Positions 8,146 to 16,809 of a stretch of 64,000 nt of DNA are shown one piece after another. The position numbers were made by a program, and so were the translations under genes. How positions within the stretch are numbered: position 1 is the stretch's first letter; every line of letters begins with the position of its first letter. The stretch is from RYN-230 sp963768945 (GTDB lineage Bacteria; Actinomycetota; Actinomycetes; Streptosporangiales; Streptosporangiaceae): contig CAVYJW010000003.1 of NCBI GenBank assembly GCA_963768945.1, positions 1,736,001-1,800,000 on the forward strand, given 5' to 3'. Under the pieces are notes generated by a model. It had not been told where the DNA came from. It did no database searches and saw only the letters and a program-made list of their open reading frames with translations.

Positions 8146-10920
8146 TTACTCCTCGGCGAGCAAGTGGGCGGTGGGCAGGCGGCGCAGCAGGGCGGCGGGC
8201 AGCAGGGTGGCCCCGGCGGTGATGATGATTCCGGCCGCCACGGCGGCGGCCGCGATGGCCAGCAGCCGGGCGGGCAGCTGCCCGGCGAACCAGGCCGCGG
8301 CCCCGAGCCCGAGCCCGGCGCCGGCCAGCGAGCCGACCACCCCGATGATTGCGCCCTCGGTGATCACCAGCCGGGCCAGCGTGGTGTCATGCCAGCCGAA
8401 GCTGCGCATGGTGGCCAGCTCGGCCGCGCGTTCTGTGATGTTCAGGAACACCACGTCGGCGACGGCGAGCACCCCGAGGGCGACCGTCGCCCCGGCCGCG
8501 ACGTAGTTGACGCCCCTGACCTGCACCGCGACGGCGTTGCCGAGCAGTGACCCGACGACCACCCCGCGGAAGGCGACGGTGACCGCGGCCAGCAGCGTCA
8601 GCGCGGTGATGCCGATGGCCAGGCTGACCACCCCGATCAGGGTGCGCCCGGGGGTGCGGGCCACGTTGAGCACTGCCAGCGAGGTGATCCCGCGGGGCTG
8701 GTGTGCACGGCCGGCCGCGAGCACCGACGGCCGGACCGAGCTGACCGGGTCGGCCCGGGCGGCCAGCCAGGCTGGTGCCAGGCCGGCCACCATGGCCACC
8801 GCGATCGCGACGGGCACGGCCACCAGCGCCCGTCCGGGCGAGGCGTTCAGGCCCAGGGCAGCCGAGACCGGCACCGCGATGGCTGCGGCCAGCAGCCCGG
8901 CGGCGAGCCCGATGCCGGCCAGCTCGCCCAGCACGGTGGCGAACAGCCGGGACCGGCGCCAGCCGACCGCGGCGAGCACCCCGAGCTCGCGCCGCCGCCC
9001 GCGCACCGCGGCGGTGGCGGCGTTGCTGACGAACAGCACGCACACCACCAGGATCAGGGTGAACAGCACCACGCTGGTCTTGTCCACCGCGTTCAGGATC
9101 GCCACTGCGACGCCCTTTTTCACCCAGTTCTCGGACAGGGTCAGCGGCGGCTGCCCGGACCTGCCCGCGGGCAGGTCGATGGTCCGCGGTGATGGCGAGG
9201 AGCCGGCCACGACATCCACGTCCAGGCCGGTGCGCTGGGTGATCTGCTGCGCGACCGCGTTGATGCGCTCCCGCGACAGCGCACCCGCCCCTGTGACGCC
9301 CGCGACCTTGACCCGGATCACGCTGATCGGGTCAGCAGTCGGCACGCCGCTGTAGACCAGGCTGTTCTCCAGCTTCGGCAGCGCCGACAAGGTGGTGATC
9401 AGGTTCACCGGCTGGCTGACCAGGCCACCCAGGTTCTGGCTGGGCAGCAGGTCGCCCCCGTGCAGCGCCCGGCGGCTGGCCGCAGAAGCCGGGGCCGCGG
9501 TCACCGGCTGGTAGGTGCCCAGCGGCACCCGCGACAACGGGGAAAACGACCTGATCCTGGCCGGGTCAAACACGCCGGCGACGTTGATCACGGCAAATTG
9601 CGTGGTCGGCGCGCTCGCCTTCGCGTGCGAGGTCACCGTCCGGTACTGGCTGTCCTCGTCGTCCATAGCGACCGGAGCCACGCTGTTGCCGGTGGCCCAG
9701 ACCGACGGGCGGTTGACCACCTGACGCGGTACCAGCGCCCCGGATCTTGTGCGCCGGTAGTCCACTGGGCCGGCCGACCAGTAGCCGGCAACGGGAGTGC
9801 CGGTGTAGGTGCCCTGGAGTGTCTCGGTCGGCCCGAGCCCCTTGAGCACGGCGTTGTAGGCCTGCTGGGCGGTGGTGTGCACGGTGGCCACCGTGCGGCC
9901 GGGGACCGAGGCCTGCACGCTCGCCCAGTTGGCGTTCATGTCAGGCATCACAGACGGTGCCGCCAGCTGCTGCAAGGTGGTCTGCGCGTACTCGCTCATA
10001 CCACTGCCGGAAGAGGCCAGTACCGGCAATATCGGGCCGCGGCCGCTCTCGTTCTCCGTCAGGTACCTGCCGGAGACAACCACCTTGTTCAGCCCGTCCA
10101 GTTCCGCCTCGGCCGCCGGGTCGATGGCCGCGATCAGCACCGGGATGGTCCAGTTGATCCAATAGCCAGCCTCGGCGCTGCTGGCTCCCCCGCCCGGCGG
10201 TAGGCCGTCGTGGTTCACCCGGGACCAGCACGATGCGTAGGATTGCGCGGCCGCGCTGAACGGGTTCGTTCCCGGTGGCAGGGGGCTGCCGTCCCCCAGC
10301 ACGCATCCCGGGCCGGTGCCGTCGGTGCTGGGCCTGCCCCTCAGGTTGCCCGTGACTCGTCGCGGCGTTATGTACAGGTAGGACGGCGGCTGCGTGACAC
10401 GGCTGGCGCCGTTGTCGCTGACCCAGGTGGTGGAGATCCGGTACAGCTGGCGGCGGGCCCCGGCCAGCGTGGCGGCGGGGACCGGCTCCCACACGGCGGC
10501 CTCGAGCTGCGTGTAGCCGACCATCGCTATCGGTGCGGCGACCTGGATCCCCGGGATCTGCTGGATCTGGTGGTACTGCGCCATCGTGATCCCGCCATAG
10601 ATGCCCGACAGGAAGTCCGGCTGCACCGTGCCGGTCTGGTTCTCCTGCGCGGTCCTGGCTCCCTTCGGCCGGACCAGGATGTCGTAGGCGGGCGCGAAGT
10701 TCGCCGACACCGTGCCGGTCGTGCGCACCTGCGCAGTCCGCGACGCCGCGGTCAGCACGGTGAACGCGGCCGCCGCGACCAGCACCCCGGCAACCAGCGC
10801 CAGCGAGCGGGCAAGCCGGAACCGCAGCTGCGACCAGGCGAACCTGCCCACTACAGCACCCCTCACGCGCTCGTGCCTGTCCCCGGGCTGGCGTGGACCG
10901 GGGGCTGGGATTATGCTCAC
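8146..10920 (-). CDS. FtsX-like ABC permease, large
   Basis: A permease of up to 924 residues with an N-terminal helix (LALVAGVLVAAAAFTVLTA), a very large extracytoplasmic domain of about 500 residues, and two blocks of three to four helices in the C-terminal half. RRRELGVLAAVGWRRSRL and ERAAELATMRSFGW are FtsX-type cytoplasmic loops. The GTG at 10920 leaves no room for a ribosome binding site. A GTG about 24 codons inside, preceded by GAGGGG and followed by GRFAWSQLRFR, is a better start. It is divergent from the PadR gene, with the shared operator between them. Confidence 0.9.
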   Translation of the reverse strand: MSIIPAPGPRQPGDRHERVRGAVVGRFAWSQLRFRLARSLALVAGVLVAAAAFTVLTAASRTAQVRTTGTVSANFAPAYDILVRPKGARTAQENQTGTVQPDFLSGIYGGITMAQYHQIQQIPGIQVAAPIAMVGYTQLEAAVWEPVPAATLAGARRQLYRISTTWVSDNGASRVTQPPSYLYITPRRVTGNLRGRPSTDGTGPGCVLGDGSPLPPGTNPFSAAAQSYASCWSRVNHDGLPPGGGASSAEAGYWINWTIPVLIAAIDPAAEAELDGLNKVVVSGRYLTENESGRGPILPVLASSGSGMSEYAQTTLQQLAAPSVMPDMNANWASVQASVPGRTVATVHTTAQQAYNAVLKGLGPTETLQGTYTGTPVAGYWSAGPVDYRRTRSGALVPRQVVNRPSVWATGNSVAPVAMDDEDSQYRTVTSHAKASAPTTQFAVINVAGVFDPARIRSFSPLSRVPLGTYQPVTAAPASAASRRALHGGDLLPSQNLGGLVSQPVNLITTLSALPKLENSLVYSGVPTADPISVIRVKVAGVTGAGALSRERINAVAQQITQRTGLDVDVVAGSSPSPRTIDLPAGRSGQPPLTLSENWVKKGVAVAILNAVDKTSVVLFTLILVVCVLFVSNAATAAVRGRRRELGVLAAVGWRRSRLFATVLGELAGIGLAAGLLAAAIAVPVSAALGLNASPGRALVAVPVAIAVAMVAGLAPAWLAARADPVSSVRPSVLAAGRAHQPRGITSLAVLNVARTPGRTLIGVVSLAIGITALTLLAAVTVAFRGVVVGSLLGNAVAVQVRGVNYVAAGATVALGVLAVADVVFLNITERAAELATMRSFGWHDTTLARLVITEGAIIGVVGSLAGAGLGLGAAAWFAGQLPARLLAIAAAAVAAGIIITAGATLLPAALLRRLPTAHLLAEE

Positions 10921-10923
10921 CCC

Positions 10924-10978
10924 TTACATAGTGACAATGCAAGCATGGACACCGGATCGTTACCTAGTGACAAGGTAA
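10924..10978. promoter_or_regulatory. probable PadR operator pair between divergent genes
   Basis: Two copies of TTAC(A/C)TAGTGACAA(T/G)G start at 10924 and 10960, exactly 36 bases apart. The second extends into the dyad TTACCTAGTGACAAGGTAA, typical in size for a PadR-family site. The pair sits between the divergent permease and PadR genes, directly in front of the regulator's ATG. This fits a repressor that controls both its own gene and the exporter. Confidence 0.6.
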
Positions 10979-10983
10979 GGCGC

Positions 10984-11658
10984 ATGCCCCTGCACCACGC
11001 GGTACTGGCCCTGCTGTCGGCCAAGCCCGCCCACGGCTACGAGCTGAAAAGCAGCTTCGAGCAGGCCGTCGGTGACCAGTGGGGCGGGCTGAACATCGGC
11101 CACCTGTACCAGATACTCGACCGGCTCTCCCGGGACGGCCTGATCGAGTCGGAGCGCCAGCCGCAGCAGGTCAAGCCCGACCGCGTCGTGCACCGCCTCA
11201 CCCCGGCCGGCCGCGCCGAACTCGATCGCTGGCTCGGCGAGCCCGCCAGCCCCGCCCGCGGCTACCGTGACGACTTCTTCCTCAAAGTCATGGCCGCCGT
11301 CCGCTCCGCCGACCCCGCCACGCTCCCCGCCGTGCTCAGCCGGCAGCGCGCCCTCCTGCTACGGCAACTGCACGCCCTGGCCGGCGCCCGCGCCACCGCC
11401 ACCGCCGTTGAGTCGCTGCTCATCACCGCAGCCGAACTGCACATCCGCGCCGACCTCGGCGTCGTCGACGCGGCTGAGAAGACCCTCACCACCGGCCCCG
11501 CCACCACCGGCCCCGCCACCGACCGGCCCCGCTACTGCCGTTTCCGGGCAGTCATCACCGGGCCAGACCCCCCCGCAGACCGCAGCGGGTTAGCCGGCAG
11601 GTCGCGCGCCCGCGGCCGGACTGGACTGATCGTGATGTGCTTGCCGCCCGGATCGTGA
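10984..11658 (+). CDS. PadR-family transcriptional regulator
   Basis: A 224-residue protein. The N-terminal winged helix-turn-helix has the PadR signature: MPLHHAVLALLSAKPAHGYEL, then GHLYQILDRLSRDGLIESE and a wing with RVVHRLTPAGRAEL. A helical C-terminal dimerisation region (Vir-like) follows to about residue 165. The last 50 residues are Pro/Ala/Thr-rich and may be unstructured. I chose the ATG at 10984 because the family begins at this point; the open frame upstream is a shadow of the divergent permease. It probably represses the permease/ATPase operon in response to a compound that the pump exports. Confidence 0.9.
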   Translation: MPLHHAVLALLSAKPAHGYELKSSFEQAVGDQWGGLNIGHLYQILDRLSRDGLIESERQPQQVKPDRVVHRLTPAGRAELDRWLGEPASPARGYRDDFFLKVMAAVRSADPATLPAVLSRQRALLLRQLHALAGARATATAVESLLITAAELHIRADLGVVDAAEKTLTTGPATTGPATDRPRYCRFRAVITGPDPPADRSGLAGRSRARGRTGLIVMCLPPGS

Positions 11659-11778
11659 CACCGGGCCCCCTGATGGCCTGGCACCGGCACCTTGCCGGCC
11701 GAAGATGGGCCGAGCCGGAGGCGGGCCTGTAAACGCCAGCGCCCTGCACGGAGCCCGATGTCCATACAAGGCGCTTGT

Positions 11779-11872
11779 GTTCGGACGTAGCTCCGAACGT
11801 CTAGCCCGCAGGCCGATCAATGATGGTGATGGCGCGATTACCCAGGCTGCTGCGGGCTAGTCGCGCCATCAC
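11779..11872. terminator. two inverted repeats after padR gene
   Basis: GTTCGGA and TCCGAAC (11779-11798) form a 7-bp stem with a 6-base loop. A second, 12-bp perfect inverted repeat (GTGATGGCGCGA, 11826-11837, and its complement, 11861-11872) follows. Both lie between the convergent PadR gene and the alcohol dehydrogenase remnant, the expected place for bidirectional terminators. There is no T-run. Confidence 0.4.
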
Positions 11873-11894
11873 GCGGGTTACCGGGGGCAGGCGG

Positions 11895-12554
11895 TCAGCC
11901 CCCCGCGGGCTGGAAGACGGCCCGGACGCAGCCGTTCTCCTTGTTCTTGAACATGCGGTAGCCGGTGGGGCCCTCGGTCAGGGGCATCACGTGCGTAGCG
12001 AGATGGGAGGCCTTGACCTCGCCGCGCGCCATCAGATCCAGGATCTCCGGGATGTACCGGTGGCCGTGCTGCTGGGCGCCGCGCAGGGTGAGGCTCTTGT
12101 TCATCACCGCACCAAGCGGAAACTTGTCCACCAAGCCGGCGCACACCCCCAGCGCGAACACACCACCGCCCTTCCGGCAGGCGTGAATGGCCTGCCGGAT
12201 GGCAATCGCCCGGTCGGTTTCGAGCCGCAGCTGCTGCTTGACCTGGTCGTAGAGATACTGCGGACCAGGGCTGTCGGCCTCCATGCCGACCGCCTCGATG
12301 CAGATGTCCGGGCCACGGCCGCCGGTGCGCTCACGCAGCTCCGCGGCCACGGTGTCCGTCTCGTAGTTGATCGTCTCGGCGCCGATGATCTTCTCCGCCT
12401 GGGTCCCAGCCAGCCTGCGGCCCAGATGCTCCGGGTCCCCGGTGTCTTCGACCATCAGGTCGATGCGGGTCTGGCCCACTGCGGTGAGGATCGCCGCTTC
12501 CTCGGCCTCGAAGTCCAGCTCATGCTGGCCCCGCGGCGCTGATGCCATGAACGC
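11895..12554 (-). pseudogene. chimeric remnant: CHAT-domain fragment joined to C-terminal half of a zinc alcohol dehydrogenase
   Basis: The open frame reads from 12710 to 11895 but its parts do not belong together. About 12405-12554 encodes a piece that looks like a CHAT-domain protein (FMASAP, LDFEAEEAAIL, VEDTGDPEHLGRRLAG). From about 12404 on it encodes only the C-terminal half of a glutathione-independent formaldehyde-dehydrogenase-like zinc ADH (GAETINYE, TGGRGPDICIEAVGMEA, ACRKGGGVFALGV, ending NGCVRAVFQP). The catalytic zinc domain and the GxGxxG nucleotide loop are missing, so it cannot be an active dehydrogenase. The part upstream of 12554 runs through a repeat copy and is not coding. 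A deletion probably fused two genes. Confidence 0.65.
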
Positions 12555-12621
12555 CAGGCCAGCCGGAACCCATCCAGCGGCCACGGCGGCTCGGGCATGC
12601 CGGCACCGTTCTCCCAGCTCA

Positions 12622-12680
12622 AGCGCATATACGAGAACGTCTACATGGTCCCGCCAGCAAGTCATAACCACACACCTGCG
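12622..12680 (+). repeat. dispersed intergenic repeat, copy 4
   Basis: This copy carries GCATATACGAGAACGTC, then CATGGTCCCGCCAGCAAGTC and ATAACCACACA. It lies between the ADH/CHAT remnant and the methyltransferase remnant. Confidence 0.65.
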
Positions 12681-12706
12681 AAGGATTGCGACCCCAGAGG
12701 GCCCGG

Positions 12707-13500
12707 TCATGCCGGCGTGTGGCCAATGAGGGCGGTGACGTGGACTGGCTCGGTGAATCGCGGGCCAGGGCCGATCGCATTGCGGATGCGGCTGGTGAAG
12801 GCGGCCCGCTGGCCGGGTGGGGGGAGCATGCGGCTAGGCATGGCCGAGTAGACACCGCCGATCACCTCATCGAAGCTCAGGTCGCTGGTGTAGTTGAGGG
12901 ATTCCTCGTGGATATCGGTGAAGCCCGCGTCACCGAGCGCAGTCTGGTAGCGCTGCCTGGATTGCGGGTCGGTTCCGCAGCGGGATTCCAGCCTGGTTTC
13001 CAGCCACTGTTCCAGGACGTGCCGTAGGGCTCGCGACCACTCGCTGGGTTGCTGCCAGAGGGGGGTGCCGTTGGCGATCACGGCGAGACCGCCGCCTGGC
13101 TCAGCGACCGCAGCGCCGCAGCGAACAGCCGCTCGTACGCTGTGAGGTGGATGGCATTGGCGATGGTCAACGCGGCCAGCGCGTGCTGCCCGAGCAGGGC
13201 ACTCAGGGCGGCCAGGTCGCGATCGCTGCCCAGGACCCAGGTCGTGTTGGCCACGTCCTGAGCCGCCGCAGCCTGACCTGCCAGGGCCAGCATGGCAGGT
13301 TCGGGATCCATGCCCACGACGGCCCGGACGCGGCCCGCCAGCGGGATGGTTAGCTGCCCGGTGCCACAGCCAATGTCGGCAGTCACATCGTCAAGGCCCA
13401 GCTGCAGCGCCTCGGCCAGCATGCCGACAAACTCGGGCGGATAACCGCGCCGGTACTGAGCGTAGAACGCAGCCACCTCGCCGCTGAAATCTCCAGGCAT
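12707..13500 (-). pseudogene. class I SAM-dependent methyltransferase, frameshifted
   Basis: The first frame (13500 to about 13090) holds the SAM-binding motif ADIGCGTGQLTIPLA, then VVGMDPEPAMLA and the HLTAYERLFAAALRSL segment. The rest (IANGTPLWQQPSEWSRALRHVL to the C-terminus, ending at 12707) continues in another frame. In the shifted frame the joint would read PGGGLAVIANG, which is what this family has, so one base has been lost or gained near 13085-13110. Together the parts give a protein of about 260 residues. The start ATG at 13500 is tentative. Either a real pseudogene or a sequencing indel. Confidence 0.75.
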
Positions 13501-13684
13501 CTCACCACAATGCCCCGCCCTCGCGGCTGCCAGCACGGTTCAGCCCACGGCGTGACGGGTGCAGCTATTCCTCGCCCGCTGGCCGGCGAGCCACGTGCTA
13601 GCACAGCTCCCCGTCTCCACGGCAATCAAGGCGATTTCGCCGGAACGGACGGCCAACCCAGATTGAGCTATGCCGTGGAGGCGC

Positions 13685-13739
13685 ACCTGCCTGCAGATGC
13701 ACTCACATCCCGGCCAGCAAGTCATAACACAGGTTGGGT
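13685..13739 (+). repeat. dispersed intergenic repeat, copy 5
   Basis: TGCAGATGCACTCACATCC is followed by CGGCCAGCAAGTCATAACAC and AGGTTGGG. The left part resembles the first copy (228-281). It lies between the divergent methyltransferase and DUF2332 genes. Confidence 0.65.
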
Positions 13740-13812
13740 GCGACTCCGGAGCGAGCAACTACCTGGCACGCCACCACTCCCCAGGACGGCGACGCGGTGC
13801 GACCATGCGGGC

Positions 13813-14748
13813 ATGACGACCGCCACGGTTTACGCCGAGTTCGCCGCACGCGAAACGCACGGCATATCACCCATCTACGAGCGGCTATCGGTCACTGTCT
13901 CCCACGACGACGAGGTGCTCTCCCTGCTCGGGCTGCTCCCGCCAGCCAAACGGCAGCCGAACCTGCTATTCGGCGTCGTCAGGTTCCTTGGCGGCCCGGT
14001 CCAGGACCCGGCCGCATTCCGCGACTACGTGGTGACCGGCTGGCCGGTGATCGAGGAGGAGATACGCACCCGGGCCACGCAGACCAACGAGGCAGGGCGG
14101 TGCGCGGTCCTCCTGCCCGTGCTCGCCGCTCTGCCGCAACCGCTTGCACTGCTCGACGTCGGCGCATCCGCCGGCCTGTGCCTTTACCCGGACAAGTACA
14201 GCTACCGTTACGGCGACTACCGCATCGGCGAAGGCGATCCGCTCCTGGACTGCACGGCCACCGGGATGGCCCTGCCCGCGGGCCGACCCGAGGTGGTGTG
14301 GCGGGCAGGCCTGGACCTCAACCCGCTCGACGTCACCAACCCCGCAGACCTCGCATGGCTCGATGCCCTCATCTGGCCAGAGCACGCGCACCGCCGCGCC
14401 CGATTGCGGGCCGCTGCCGCCCTCGCCACGGCCGAACCGCCCCTGCTCGTGCGGGGCGACCTGGTCGACGACCTGCCCGCGCTGGCCGCGCAGGCCCCAG
14501 CCAACGCGACCTTGGTGGTCTTCCACACGTCGGTGCTGTACCAGGTGCCTCCACCACGGCGGGAGGCGTTCACCAGGACGGTACGCGCGCTGCCGGGACA
14601 CTGGATCGCGAACGAGGATCCGGACGTGCTGACCTACCCGACACTGCCCACGCCGCCGGACGGGGCCCTGCGCAACGTGCTCGCGCTCGATGGGACACCG
14701 CTCGCCTGGACCCGGCCGCACGGGCAAGCCATCACCTGGTTCGGGTAA
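13813..14748 (+). CDS. DUF2332 family protein
   Basis: A 311-residue protein matching DUF2332 along its length. It starts ARETHGISPIYERLSVTVSHDDEVLSLL. It has a central LLDVGASAGLCL segment that looks like a methyltransferase-type glycine-rich loop, then GDPLLDC, and a C-terminal VVFHTSVLYQVP and a WIANEDP segment. The family is common in actinobacteria, has a Rossmann-like core and no established reaction. The ATG at 13813 is where the family starts; the open frame upstream is not supported. It is flanked by repeat copies on both sides, so it may be part of an exchangeable unit. Confidence 0.8.
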   Translation: MTTATVYAEFAARETHGISPIYERLSVTVSHDDEVLSLLGLLPPAKRQPNLLFGVVRFLGGPVQDPAAFRDYVVTGWPVIEEEIRTRATQTNEAGRCAVLLPVLAALPQPLALLDVGASAGLCLYPDKYSYRYGDYRIGEGDPLLDCTATGMALPAGRPEVVWRAGLDLNPLDVTNPADLAWLDALIWPEHAHRRARLRAAAALATAEPPLLVRGDLVDDLPALAAQAPANATLVVFHTSVLYQVPPPRREAFTRTVRALPGHWIANEDPDVLTYPTLPTPPDGALRNVLALDGTPLAWTRPHGQAITWFG

Positions 14749-14751
14749 CAC

Positions 14752-14815
14752 ACGCATTTGCGCACGTCCGTATGTCGGTATGGTCCCGTATGCAACCCAT
14801 AACCACACACATTGG
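14752..14815 (+). repeat. dispersed intergenic repeat, copy 6
   Basis: GCATTTGCGCACGTCCGTATGTC is followed by GGTATGGTCCCGTATGCAAC and CATAACCACACACATTGG. It lies between the convergent DUF2332 and murF-like genes and is the last copy seen in the window. Confidence 0.65.
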
Positions 14816-14840
14816 CGGCTCGGCTCGGGGTGGTAGAGAT

Positions 14841-16232
14841 CTACGGCGTAGCCGCGAGGGCCGTAGCTAGAGCTTCCAGCTCCAGGCTCCGGGATGCTTT
14901 CACGAGCACGATGTCTCCTGGCGTGAGTCTGTCCCGGATCAAGTCTGCTGCTGCGTGCCCATCAGCTGCGATCTCGACGGCCAGGGCGGGGTTTGCGCGC
15001 TGCGCGGCCTCGGCGAGAGTTTGGGCGTGCTCGATGCCGACGGCCACGAGGATGTCGATTCCGAGGCGGCCAACGAGTTCACCGATCTGCGCGTGCCCTG
15101 CCGCTGAGTCCGGACCGAGTTCGCGCATTTCTCCCAGGATGGCTACCGTCCTGCGGTTTGTGACCATGGCGGCCACTGTTTGCAGCGCGGCGCGCGTTGA
15201 TTCGGGGTTGGCGTTGAAGGCGTCGTTAATGATCGTTACGCCGTCGCCGCGTTCGATGACTTGCATCCGGCCTGGTGACAGGCGCTCGGCGGTGGATAGA
15301 GCCATGGCGGTAGCCGCGGTGTCCAGCCCGAGGGCGCAGGCTACCGCGGCAGTGGCGAGCGCGTTGCTGACGTGGTGCTCGCCGTGCATCTGAAGCCTGA
15401 CCACCGCCGGTCCAGAGGGTGTGATCAGGGTGAACCGGGCACGGGCCTGGTCATCCAGCTGCACGCCGCTGGCCCGCACTGCCGCGTGTGGCGCTTGGCC
15501 GTACCAGAGGACGCGTGCGGTGGTCCTGGCGGTCATGGCGGCGACCAGATCATCGTCGGCATTCAGAACGGCGATGCCGCCATGGCTGGCGTCGGGGAGA
15601 GCTTCGACCAGTTCGCCTTTGGCGTCGGCGATGGCTTGCTTGCTGCCGAACTCACCGATATGCGCCGAGCCGACGTTGAGAACCAGGCCGACAGTCGGAG
15701 GCGTCAAAGAGGTGAGGTAAGCGATGTCGCCCTTGTGGCGGGCGCCCATTTCCAGCACGAGGTAGCGGGTGGTCTCGTCGGCTGTGAGCACGGTGAGCGG
15801 CAGGCCGATCTCGGTGTTGAAGGACCGGGGCGTGGCCACCGTGGGGCCGAGCTTGGTGAGGACCTGGGCGAGCAGGTCCTTGGTGGAGGTCTTGCCTGAT
15901 GACCCGGTGAGCGCGATCACGGTGGGGGAGTCGATGCGCGCCAGTACTGTCTGCGCCAGCTTGCCCAGCGCCGCGATGACGTCGCTGACGACGATGGCGG
16001 GGACGCCGACTGGCCGGGAGGCCAGCACGCAGACCGGGCCAGCCGCCGTGGCGTCGGCGGCGAAGTTGTGGCCGTCAACGTGCGTGCCGGTTACGGCGGC
16101 AAACATCCCGCCTGGGACGATCTCTCGGGAGTCGCTGGCCGATGGCCCGCTCACCAGCACGTGCGGGTCGGGCACATCGGCGAGGGTTCCATCGGTAACC
16201 GAGGCGATCTCGGCGAGGGTCATGGGGATCAC
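14841..16232 (-). CDS. MurF-like UDP-MurNAc-tripeptide:D-Ala-D-Ala ligase paralogue
   Basis: A 463-residue Mur ligase, full length. The ATP loop TGSSGKTSTK is at about 109-118. The central domain has LEMGARHKGDIAYL, NVGSAHIGEFGS and MHGEHHVSNALATAAVA. The C-terminal domain has NDAFNANPESTRAAL, LGEMRELG and VLVKASRSLELE, all MurF-specific. The canonical reaction adds a D-alanyl-D-alanine dipeptide to UDP-MurNAc-tripeptide in the cytoplasm. It is the last gene of a four-gene operon with C39, Ddl-like and DapF-like genes, 10 bases after the C39 gene. None of the usual dcw neighbours (mraY, murE, murD, ftsW) is present, so this is probably a second, specialised MurF like the murF2 of glycopeptide clusters. 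Whether the genome has another copy cannot be seen. Confidence 0.9.
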   Translation of the reverse strand: MIPMTLAEIASVTDGTLADVPDPHVLVSGPSASDSREIVPGGMFAAVTGTHVDGHNFAADATAAGPVCVLASRPVGVPAIVVSDVIAALGKLAQTVLARIDSPTVIALTGSSGKTSTKDLLAQVLTKLGPTVATPRSFNTEIGLPLTVLTADETTRYLVLEMGARHKGDIAYLTSLTPPTVGLVLNVGSAHIGEFGSKQAIADAKGELVEALPDASHGGIAVLNADDDLVAAMTARTTARVLWYGQAPHAAVRASGVQLDDQARARFTLITPSGPAVVRLQMHGEHHVSNALATAAVACALGLDTAATAMALSTAERLSPGRMQVIERGDGVTIINDAFNANPESTRAALQTVAAMVTNRRTVAILGEMRELGPDSAAGHAQIGELVGRLGIDILVAVGIEHAQTLAEAAQRANPALAVEIAADGHAAADLIRDRLTPGDIVLVKASRSLELEALATALAATP

Positions 16233-16242
16233 GAAGGCCCTC

Positions 16243-16800
16243 CTACGTGGCTGCTGGCCGGGCGGGTTTGAAGGTGATACAGCGGCCCGAATAGGACTGC
16301 GAGAGGCGGCTCAGCCTGACCCGGTCGTGGTCCTGGCCCCAGCTAGAGGGGTCACGGAACAAGATCAGCGGATCGTCTCGGCCAAGCTCGTACCCGCGGA
16401 CCACTACCAGGTGGCCACCGCGTCGGCCGTCTGCTGGGAATTCGCAGGTGACGGATGCGATCAGTGGCGCCTCGTGCAGACGGCCGGGCAGATCGGCGGC
16501 TTCGACGGCCTCGGCCTGGGCGGGCACGCCGAGGCTGGTCGCCAGGTCCGCCAGGTCCGCGTGCCGCCAGCCGCGCTGGGTATACGCCCCGACGGTAACT
16601 CCAGTTTTCACCAGTTCGGTGAGCGAGGGAGCCGACCGGCCGTAGGCAGCAAGGATCATCCGCAGCGCGGCCATCCCGCAGGCCCGGTCGGACCATTCCG
16701 CGACCGGGCCCAGGTCCGTGCCGCCGTAGGCGTCCCATTCCCTGGCGTCGATCCGCTGCCGGCACATCGGCACGTCATGCGCCATGAACGCCGTTCCCAC
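16243..16800 (-). CDS. C39-like papain-fold cysteine peptidase
   Basis: A 185-residue protein with the C39-type catalytic triad: Cys41 in SDRACGMAALRMIL, His130 in GGHLVVVRGY and Asp150 in LFRDPSSWG. There is no signal peptide or membrane segment, so it acts in the cytoplasm. The GTG start has AGGGAGG at good distance; an in-frame ATG five codons on is possible. It is sandwiched between the Ddl-like gene (9 bases) and murF-like gene (10 bases), so it is part of the same pathway. C39-like folds may cleave peptides or, as in BtrH, transfer acyl groups; which applies here is unknown. Confidence 0.8.
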   Translation of the reverse strand: MGTAFMAHDVPMCRQRIDAREWDAYGGTDLGPVAEWSDRACGMAALRMILAAYGRSAPSLTELVKTGVTVGAYTQRGWRHADLADLATSLGVPAQAEAVEAADLPGRLHEAPLIASVTCEFPADGRRGGHLVVVRGYELGRDDPLILFRDPSSWGQDHDRVRLSRLSQSYSGRCITFKPARPAAT

Positions 16801-16809
16801 TCAGCCTCC

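Noticed and set aside
7295..8506. Long plus-strand frames (for example 403 residues) opposite the second ABC cassette
   Set aside because: The minus strand encodes a complete ABC ATPase and permease; the plus frames are products of high third-position GC.
10210..10983. A long N-terminal extension of the PadR regulator
   Set aside because: It runs antisense through the divergent permease gene and is Arg/Gly-rich noise; PadR proteins start at 10984.
11820..12542. A 240-residue plus-strand frame opposite the alcohol dehydrogenase remnant
   Set aside because: It mirrors the minus-strand remnant, which has clear family motifs.
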